Positions 9,511 to 14,578 of a stretch of 14,578 nt of DNA are shown piece after piece (position 1 is the first letter of the stretch; each line of letters starts with the position of its first letter). Source of the DNA: Ophryocystis elektroscirrha. Taxonomy: Eukaryota; Apicomplexa; Conoidasida; Neogregarinorida; Ophryocystidae. A program made the translations under genes and the position numbers. The notes below the pieces were generated by a model. It was not told the DNA's origin. It searched no databases and saw only the letters and a list, made by a program, of their open reading frames with translations. Where the stretch lies: positions 45,289 through 59,866 of the forward strand of contig JAQIFP010000095.1 in NCBI GenBank assembly GCA_030141585.1, read 5' to 3'.

Positions 9511-9558
9511 AACAAAGTATCAAACTTACATTTGCTTTATCAAGTTTGATACCTTGTT
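9511..9558. repeat. 17-bp inverted repeat with one mismatch, 14-nt loop
   Basis: Left arm AACAAAGTATCAAACTT (9511-9527) pairs with AAGTTTGATACCTTGTT (9542-9558), with one A-C mismatch at 9516/9553. The loop is 9528-9541. It lies only 23 bp from the 20-bp inverted repeat. Confidence 0.85.
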
Positions 9559-9771
9559 CATGAAATATGTATTCTTCAAAAATTCTGTATGACAGATAAC
9601 TTAATAAATATAGTTCTAGATAATACCAAAATTTTGAATTACAGAAATTTAACTTTCCATATAATGATTATTTACGATAAATTATGTATGTTATTCTAAT
9701 TTTAACCACAACAATATTTGTAATTTTTTATGAGTCGAAATTAGCTCATTTTAATTGATTTAGAAAAAATA

Positions 9772-12057
9772 ATGATTTTGATATATACCTTTATCGGTCT
9801 GATTTGTTTTTTTTCAAATGTTAGTAGTAATACAATACAATGTTCAGGAGTATTAACAGATTTCTTTGATGATGATGTATTCAGAACTGAGCAATTTATA
9901 GAAACCCTTACAAGTATTACAGCGCCTAGAGAAATAGCAACCGATACACCAAAAAAGTTACCTCCTATAAATTTACCCTTTAACGACACAGCTTCCTTTG
10001 TAGATTTCGCTTCAAAGTCTGTACAAAAAATAGCAAAAGACATCAAAGCACATGCAGATAATACATTAAAAAATCTCCAAACTCATGGTGCTAAATTAAG
10101 TGAATCTGTAGCACTTAAAGATCGCGCTGTACAAAGTCAACTAGCAACCAGCAGTCAGCAATTAAAAGAAAGAATTAATCAAACACTGAAAACCCCTTTG
10201 AAAGACCGTACTCCACCTCCTAAACTGCGCACAGTAAATCCTTTGAAAGAAAGAACAACACCAACTTTGAAAGAACGCATAGAAAATTCTTTAAAAGACC
10301 GTCCAGTAGTTTCGATAAAAGAACGCGCAACAGTGCCCCTGAAAGACCGTGCAACAGCGCCTTTAAAAACCCGCACAACAGTACCGTTAAAAGATCGTTT
10401 AAATTCTGCCGCAGTGAAAATCACACCATTGAAAACAACAACAAAAATAGTACCTCTTAAAGACAGGACAGTGCAAGACGTAAAACCTGAACAAGGAGGC
10501 TTGACTTATAACGCTGTACAGTACGTTGAAACACGAGCAGTCCAAGCTAGTAATCAGGATACACCAATTAAACAAAAATTAGACGATTTTATACAATCCA
10601 TTAAAAAGAACAAAACGAATAGTTCAACTTTTACAGATCAACAAGATGATCAAAGCGAACAAATGCCCTCTGAAGAAAATTTTATTGCTACTTCTATGAT
10701 AAAATTGCCTACGGAAATTATTTCAATGAATTCAAATAAAGCTACTGCACAATCTATTGGAGAACCAGTTATTATCACTGCTGTTACACCATTGTCAGGC
10801 AATGAAAAAAAAAACCCATTATCGGATGATTTCCAACTTAACCAAATAGGCCAATTCGAAGATCAATTAGATTACAACATAAATTACTCTATTGAACCAC
10901 AACATTCTCAAAATAAAAATAATGAACTTGATACTGAAAAAAACAAACCGAAACCTCAATCACAAACAGATTCTCAAACAGAAATGCAAAAAGAACCCAC
11001 CATGGAATCTAAAAGAGCACCTGTCATGGAATCTCAAAGAGAACCTGCCTTAGAAGATCAAAAGGAACCTGTCATGAAAACCCAAAAAGAACCTGCAATG
11101 GAAACTCAGCAAAATTCTAAAACGGAATCTCAAACAGATTCTCAAACAAGCGAACTCGATAACTTTCCGATAGATTCTCTGAATGAATCAAAATCTGATT
11201 TAGCTTTAAAAGAAAATTCATTCACTGAAACAGAACCAGAATCTATGCAATTTAAAGATCTATCAGCTGAGTCAGATGCGCCTGTACCAAAATTAGAGTC
11301 CGAAGTAGATTTTGGTATTTCTGAAGCTCAAGATAAACAAATAATCAACAACAGAAAAGAGTTAGAAAACGCTGTTTCAGAAGACCATATGGAGGAATCG
11401 ATGAAGTCTCCAAAATTTGATCCAATACCAGGAATTCTTGAGGAATCACAGACAATAGATTCAAAGTCACAATTTGATTCAAATAACGTAACTGGGAAAA
11501 ATTCTGAGAAAAAAAATGATGCAGAAGAAAAAAATTTAGATTTAGTAGAGAATAACCCGGTACAGACTTTAATGACGAGTATGCTAGAACCTTTAATAAA
11601 TAATCCTACTGATGAAAATTCAACTAATTATAACAAAATAGAAGAATACATTAGAAATAATTTTGTCAAATTTCCTTCATCATATAATCCCTCAAATAGA
11701 AACTTATTTGGAAATGGGCCCTTACATTATGGACACCAATCTGGTATAAATCCCGGTATGCATAATGTCATTGAAGCATACCCATTACGCAGACTACCAA
11801 GAAAAGTAGTTCCAATAGACAATCAAAACCCAGATGAAAAACTAGAATATGAGCACAAATCTCATATCAACTACAAAAATCATCAGTATCCTGAATCTAT
11901 TATACAAATTCCAATTACTATAGAACCAATCATATCACAGCCAAAACAACTATACGGATATACTAATCATCATGATTACATTCATCATCCTATGCATGAA
12001 AAAGTTATTATTCCATTAAGTACACATTTTGCTACACATATGCAAAGTAAAATGTAA
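9772..12057 (+). CDS. Secreted, disordered protein with two tandem repeat families
   Basis: An intronless 761-aa protein, and the only plus-strand gene. The start ATG follows an in-frame TAG and begins a signal peptide (MILIYTFIGLICFFSNVSS, cleavage likely near residue 19). No other membrane helix or GPI signal is visible. The mature chain is almost free of Cys (C24 only). Residues 115-232 carry about ten copies of LK[DE]R or close variants (IKER, LKTR), spaced 7-23 residues and mostly 8 at 174-209. Residues 407-446 are five exact octapeptides of pattern [KR]-[EA]-P-x-[ML]-[EK]-x-[QK]. The middle is acidic and rich in Gln, Ser and Glu. The C-terminal 130 residues are rich in Tyr, Pro and His, with five His within 732-742. 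I do not recognise the family. A surface, vacuolar or secretory-organelle protein of a parasite is a guess. It starts 685 bp from the four-pass gene and ends 46 bp from the stop of cofactor B. Confidence 0.9.
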   Translation: MILIYTFIGLICFFSNVSSNTIQCSGVLTDFFDDDVFRTEQFIETLTSITAPREIATDTPKKLPPINLPFNDTASFVDFASKSVQKIAKDIKAHADNTLKNLQTHGAKLSESVALKDRAVQSQLATSSQQLKERINQTLKTPLKDRTPPPKLRTVNPLKERTTPTLKERIENSLKDRPVVSIKERATVPLKDRATAPLKTRTTVPLKDRLNSAAVKITPLKTTTKIVPLKDRTVQDVKPEQGGLTYNAVQYVETRAVQASNQDTPIKQKLDDFIQSIKKNKTNSSTFTDQQDDQSEQMPSEENFIATSMIKLPTEIISMNSNKATAQSIGEPVIITAVTPLSGNEKKNPLSDDFQLNQIGQFEDQLDYNINYSIEPQHSQNKNNELDTEKNKPKPQSQTDSQTEMQKEPTMESKRAPVMESQREPALEDQKEPVMKTQKEPAMETQQNSKTESQTDSQTSELDNFPIDSLNESKSDLALKENSFTETEPESMQFKDLSAESDAPVPKLESEVDFGISEAQDKQIINNRKELENAVSEDHMEESMKSPKFDPIPGILEESQTIDSKSQFDSNNVTGKNSEKKNDAEEKNLDLVENNPVQTLMTSMLEPLINNPTDENSTNYNKIEEYIRNNFVKFPSSYNPSNRNLFGNGPLHYGHQSGINPGMHNVIEAYPLRRLPRKVVPIDNQNPDEKLEYEHKSHINYKNHQYPESIIQIPITIEPIISQPKQLYGYTNHHDYIHHPMHEKVIIPLSTHFATHMQSKM
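10114..10467 (+). repeat. Coding repeat: LK[DE]R motifs
   Basis: This DNA encodes residues 115-232 of the secreted protein. Motif starts fall at residues 115, 131, 143, 158, 167, 174, 182, 190, 198, 206 and 229. The 8-residue period from 174 to 206 shows the underlying 24-bp unit. Codons differ between copies (AAA/AAG, GAC/GAT, CGT/CGC), so the array is not a recent identical duplication. Confidence 0.85.
10990..11109 (+). repeat. Five 24-bp coding repeats (octapeptide K-E-P-x-M-E-x-Q)
   Basis: The five contiguous octapeptides are KEPTMESK, RAPVMESQ, REPALEDQ, KEPVMKTQ and KEPAMETQ, at residues 407-446 of the secreted protein. Short flanking segments with SQTDSQT (residues 397-403 and 453-459) bracket the array on both sides. 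Confidence 0.9.
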
Positions 12058-12103
12058 CTTGTTTTATACTGCTATTAAGTTTTTATCAACACTAATATGT
12101 AAC
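12058..12103. other. 46-bp convergent 3' gap
   Basis: Only 46 bp separate the stop of the plus-strand secreted gene from the stop of the minus-strand cofactor B. The 3' UTRs and poly(A) sites must therefore overlap each other or the opposite coding sequence. Confidence 0.8.
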
Positions 12104-13036
12104 TTATATAATATCAGTAACATTTTCATTTTTCAAAGGGGGATAGTCTCCAATTTTAAGTTTTGTCTCTAATTCATCAACAGGTATGTAATAACTGTAT
12201 TCAGAAAGTGAAGGATCATTATTTTCAGTATAAGGCTCATCCAATAATATAACTATTTGATCTCCTAAGGCAATGTATGAGATTGATGAAAAAATATTTT
12301 ACCAGGAGTGTGAGATACTTCTCCTACAGTCAATATTTCACCACGAATCGGAGGATCAATTTGAACTTCACATCGCAATCCTCCAATAGTGTTCCTCAAC
12401 TGCTCTGCACTAGTCATTTTTTCTTCTTTCATTTTCGGGTATTTTTTGCGCATTTGTGATATAAACTTGCGCGCATTCATTGGAAGGCTGTCATAAACGC
12501 TTTCAGGCATCACATACTTTGGAACAGTATCCACATCCCCGACAAGATCTTTTGCCGTATGGCGAGCATCTTTAATAAGCAACGTTGACCCATTTTGCAC
12601 ACCAGCAACATCAAGCGTAGATGCATCCTGGATACTTGTAAAAGTTCCGTCGTCTGAACGATACGTACAATATATATTTATTAAATTATATGTATTATTT
12701 AAATAATTATAATTAATGTATATATAATATAAAATAGCTTAAGATTATAGAATATACTTTAATCTTATCATAATAGCTTTAAAAAATCTTTAATAAATGT
12801 TTAATAAATTTAAATAGTTGGTATATATATATATACATTCAAGTTAAGCATATCAACAGGTGATATATAATTGTGAAAGTACCTTGACGTAATAACAACT
12901 CCATATCCTCTGGAAAAGTACCGCATTTAAGATAAAGTTGCTCTTTTAATTGAGCCACAGTCAACGTTTTTGCAAATTTCAATTCAATTAAATGAAAATT
13001 TTTTAAATCCTCGTGATCAACATTTATTGATAACAT
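12104..13036 (-). CDS. TBCB: Tubulin-folding cofactor B (UBL plus degenerate CAP-Gly)
   Basis: Cofactor B works with cofactor E in alpha-tubulin folding and in handling tubulin dimers in the cytoplasm. Exons in coding order are 13036-12883, 12653-12303 and 12264-12104, giving 666 nt and 221 aa, close to the usual 220-250. The start sits in ACCAAAATG after an in-frame TAG. An N-terminal ubiquitin-like domain (about 1-85) contains TLTVAQLKEQLYLKCGTFPEDMEL. A Lys-rich helical linker (KFISQMRKKYPKMKEEKM) follows. The CAP-Gly module begins GLRCEVQIDPPIRGEILTVGEV and ends in KIGDYPP, matching the family's V/IGDFP close. Two in-phase introns, 229 and 38 nt, were needed. The 38-nt intron (12302-12265) falls inside CAP-Gly. 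The usual GKNDG core reads TENND (181-185), and the C-terminus is DII instead of the common DEI/DEM ending. Confidence 0.92.
12654..12882 (-). other. Intron 1 of cofactor B (229 nt)
   Basis: The donor GTACTT at 12882 and the acceptor CGTTCAG ending at 12654 rejoin the ubiquitin-like domain as LLLRQ-D-DGTFTSIQ. The split codon gives Asp52. The body is AT-rich with short AT repeats. Confidence 0.8.
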
Positions 13037-13320
13037 TTTGGTGGACTACAGATAATCCTGATGCAAAGTCTGCTTGGAGATACTTTAAAATATTGATAAA
13101 GTTTTTTACTTAATAAACAAAAAAGTCTTATTTGAACAAATACATTATAAAAATATATTATAATAATTTCTTATTTGTATGCACATTATCAAAGTCAAAT
13201 AAAATTAAATAAAAGTTTTTTTTTGTAACTTTTGTGTATTTGCAAACATAATTATGTTTAATTTATATAAATGTTAAATAAATAATAAATCTTGTGTGAA
13301 ATAATGAATAACAAAGCATT
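13037..13320. other. Intergenic gap between cofactor B and the Lys/Ser-rich gene
   Basis: 284 bp of AT-rich sequence between two same-strand genes. It carries the 5' region of cofactor B. No coding or RNA feature was seen. Confidence 0.6.
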
Positions 13321-14399
13321 TTATTCTGTTCCATGAACTAATTTAATTAAAGTAGCAACAGATGTAGCACGAGCATTTCTGGCATGTGAAGGGTGAGGGT
13401 GAGATGGTAAAGGTAGTCTTTTATTAAAATCTATTTTTGCTGATTCTTCCTGATTATTTCCAGAGAAAGATTTGTCTAAAGTTTCAGGTTTATCAGTAGC
13501 ATCATAAAAATCACTGGAATCACTTTCATTAGCATCTTTTTTGTTGGTACTAGGATTTGTATATTCGAATTTTGATTGGGAATTTATTCCATTTGTGTGA
13601 AATGTATTTTCGCAGTTACCATTATTCTTTTTTGAGTTTGTTTTAGCAATATTTTGAGCTTTTTCTTTTTGATAATTTTTTATAAATTCTTGGAGTATAT
13701 CTGAGTCCAAGGAGCTTATGCTTGATTCTGAAGAAGCTCTCCTTTTTTTTTTTTTTGAAGCTAAAGCTTTTAAAAGAACTTTTTTTGTATTCTTTTCCGC
13801 TTTTTGAAAGTTCTTTTTTGCATTTAAAGCTTCTAAACTAACAGACCTAGTTTGATTATCGCAGAGGCTATTTCGCTCTATCGAAGATAATCTGTCAGCA
13901 GATTCGTCACTATCTTTTGATGAATCTTTTTTTTTGGACTTTTTTTTTTTTGAAACAATTTTTTTTTTTTCTGAGCTACAAAAAAAGTTTAATGTTCTTA
14001 AACTAACCTTTGTATAGACTCAATAGAAATAGTGTCTTGTGATGAGCAATCGATAGATGAATTGCTAATTAAATCTTTCACATTTTTTGATGCTATATTC
14101 AAGCATTTAGTAACGGCAGGCTGTAATATAAAGAAATGTCAAAAATACCTTTTTAAATATCTTTAGTCTTCCATGTGCAGAAGAATAAGTTACTATGAAT
14201 GAATGAAACTTTAAGGTTTTTTCTGTAAAGTGAAAGATTCAATTAAATCGTACTAATAAATTTCTTGTACAATTTGTATAAGTTTTTCGCTTCCTAAATA
14301 AATAATACAATAGCTGAAACGTACGTCTCTATCGATTCCATATAAAATACCAGAACGGTCTAAACGAAAAACAATATATAAAGATCTATAATTTATCAT
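13321..14399 (-). CDS. Lys/Ser-rich basic protein, family not recognised
   Basis: The model has three exons: 14399-14325, 14120-14008 and 13975-13321. It gives 843 nt and 280 aa, with introns of 204 nt and 32 nt. Phases agree at both junctions. The ATG at 14399 is preceded directly by an in-frame TAG. The short first exon reads SLYIVFRLDRSGILYGIDRD. It might instead be an internal exon (a TTATAG acceptor sits just before it), in which case the true 5' end lies outside the window. The middle has three Lys runs (EKKKKIVSKKKKSKKKD) and a second basic block (KKKKRR), which look like nuclear localisation signals. These are followed by Ser/Asp/Asn-rich disordered sequence. The last 25 residues are more ordered (ARNARATSVATLIKLVHGTE). 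There is no signal peptide or membrane helix. Function is unknown; a nuclear or nucleolar location is inferred only from composition. Lys runs on poly-T tracts make the frame sensitive to sequencing error. Confidence 0.65.
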
Positions 14400-14444
14400 A
14401 AACTAGAAGTATCAATGTTATATATATCTCATACTATATTAACA

Positions 14445-14578
14445 AGATATATATAAACTCTAATTATATACATATACCTTAATCATATATATATACCTTA
14501 ATCATATATATACTTTAATAATATATATATACTTTAATAATGTATATATATATACCTCAAATATATATACCTTAATTA
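14445..14578. repeat. AT-rich imperfect tandem repeat at the right edge
   Basis: Imperfect repetition of a unit like ATATATACCTTAATCAT, with variants ACTTTAATAAT and ACCTCAAAT. It extends to the window edge. It could be intergenic, or an intron if the neighbouring gene has further exons upstream. Confidence 0.6.

Larger units (their letters stand above)
9087..9771. promoter_or_regulatory. Divergent intergenic region between the four-pass gene and the secreted repeat gene
   Basis: At 685 bp this is the only long intergenic stretch in the window. It must hold the 5' regions of two divergent genes. It contains a GC-rich patch near the four-pass start and three inverted repeats at 9308-9330, 9447-9487 and 9511-9558. 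No ORF or RNA gene could be supported in it. Individual promoter elements cannot be assigned from sequence alone. Confidence 0.6.

Noticed and set aside
9731..9750. ATGAG...CTCAT inverted repeat upstream of the secreted gene
   Set aside because: Arms of only 5 bp are expected by chance in this composition.
10179..10424. Minus-strand frame with RSFKG-type repeats
   Set aside because: It is the antisense shadow of the LK[DE]R repeat. The plus-strand protein has a signal peptide and a 2.3-kb open frame.
14250..14324. Read-through of the first exon of the Lys/Ser-rich gene past GTACGT
   Set aside because: The frame stays open for about 24 codons, so a separate short 3' end is possible. Splicing at GTACGT to TATTACAG keeps phase and joins a long open downstream frame, so the spliced model was preferred.
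14325..14399. Resemblance of FRLDRSGIL to the substrate-binding domain of Hsp70/Hsp110 proteins
   Set aside because: The match is a few residues long and nothing downstream supports an Hsp fold, so no family was assigned.
1..14578. tRNA, rRNA, snRNA or transposase genes
   Set aside because: No cloverleaf, conserved rRNA block or transposase motif was found on either strand by eye. A covariance-model scan would be needed to exclude divergent small RNAs.

Overview
The window is very AT-rich eukaryotic nuclear DNA from a compact genome. It carries spliceosomal introns with GT..AG ends, short intergenic gaps (46 to 284 bp, apart from one of 685 bp), poly-Asn and poly-Lys tracts, and (AT)n microsatellites. 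No prokaryotic features, tRNA, rRNA or CRISPR were seen. A unicellular protist fits best. An apicomplexan or relative is my inference, from the base composition, the secreted repeat protein and a claudin-like four-pass membrane protein; nothing here proves the lineage.

Seven genes can be reconstructed. Six lie on the minus strand. From right to left they are: an unrecognised Lys/Ser-rich protein (14399-13321, three exons); tubulin-folding cofactor B (13036-12104, three exons); a four-pass membrane protein (9086-7743, two exons); a large coiled-coil protein (7581-4741, one exon); a UBE2J/Ubc6-type tail-anchored ubiquitin-conjugating enzyme (4537-2488, five exons); and an SPX-EXS (XPR1/SYG1-type) phosphate exporter (2411 to beyond the left edge, eight exons seen). 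The only plus-strand gene is an intronless secreted repeat protein (9772-12057). It is divergent from the four-pass protein and converges tail-to-tail on cofactor B, with 46 bp between the stop codons.

The genes do not form an obvious pathway. UBE2J (ER-associated degradation) and SPX-EXS (phosphate/inositol-pyrophosphate sensing and export) are housekeeping membrane functions. Cofactor B serves alpha-tubulin folding. The coiled-coil, four-pass and secreted proteins look lineage-specific.

The most interesting points are: a class of ultrashort introns (30-38 nt, six cases in four exon-rich genes) next to ordinary and very large ones; the secreted protein with two unrelated tandem repeat families; the claudin-like four-pass protein with four loop cysteines; three hairpin-forming inverted repeats in the only long intergenic region; and a cofactor B whose CAP-Gly GKNDG core has degenerated. 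Gene models were assembled by hand from splice consensus, reading-frame phase and remembered family patterns. Transcript data would be needed to fix the exact junctions.
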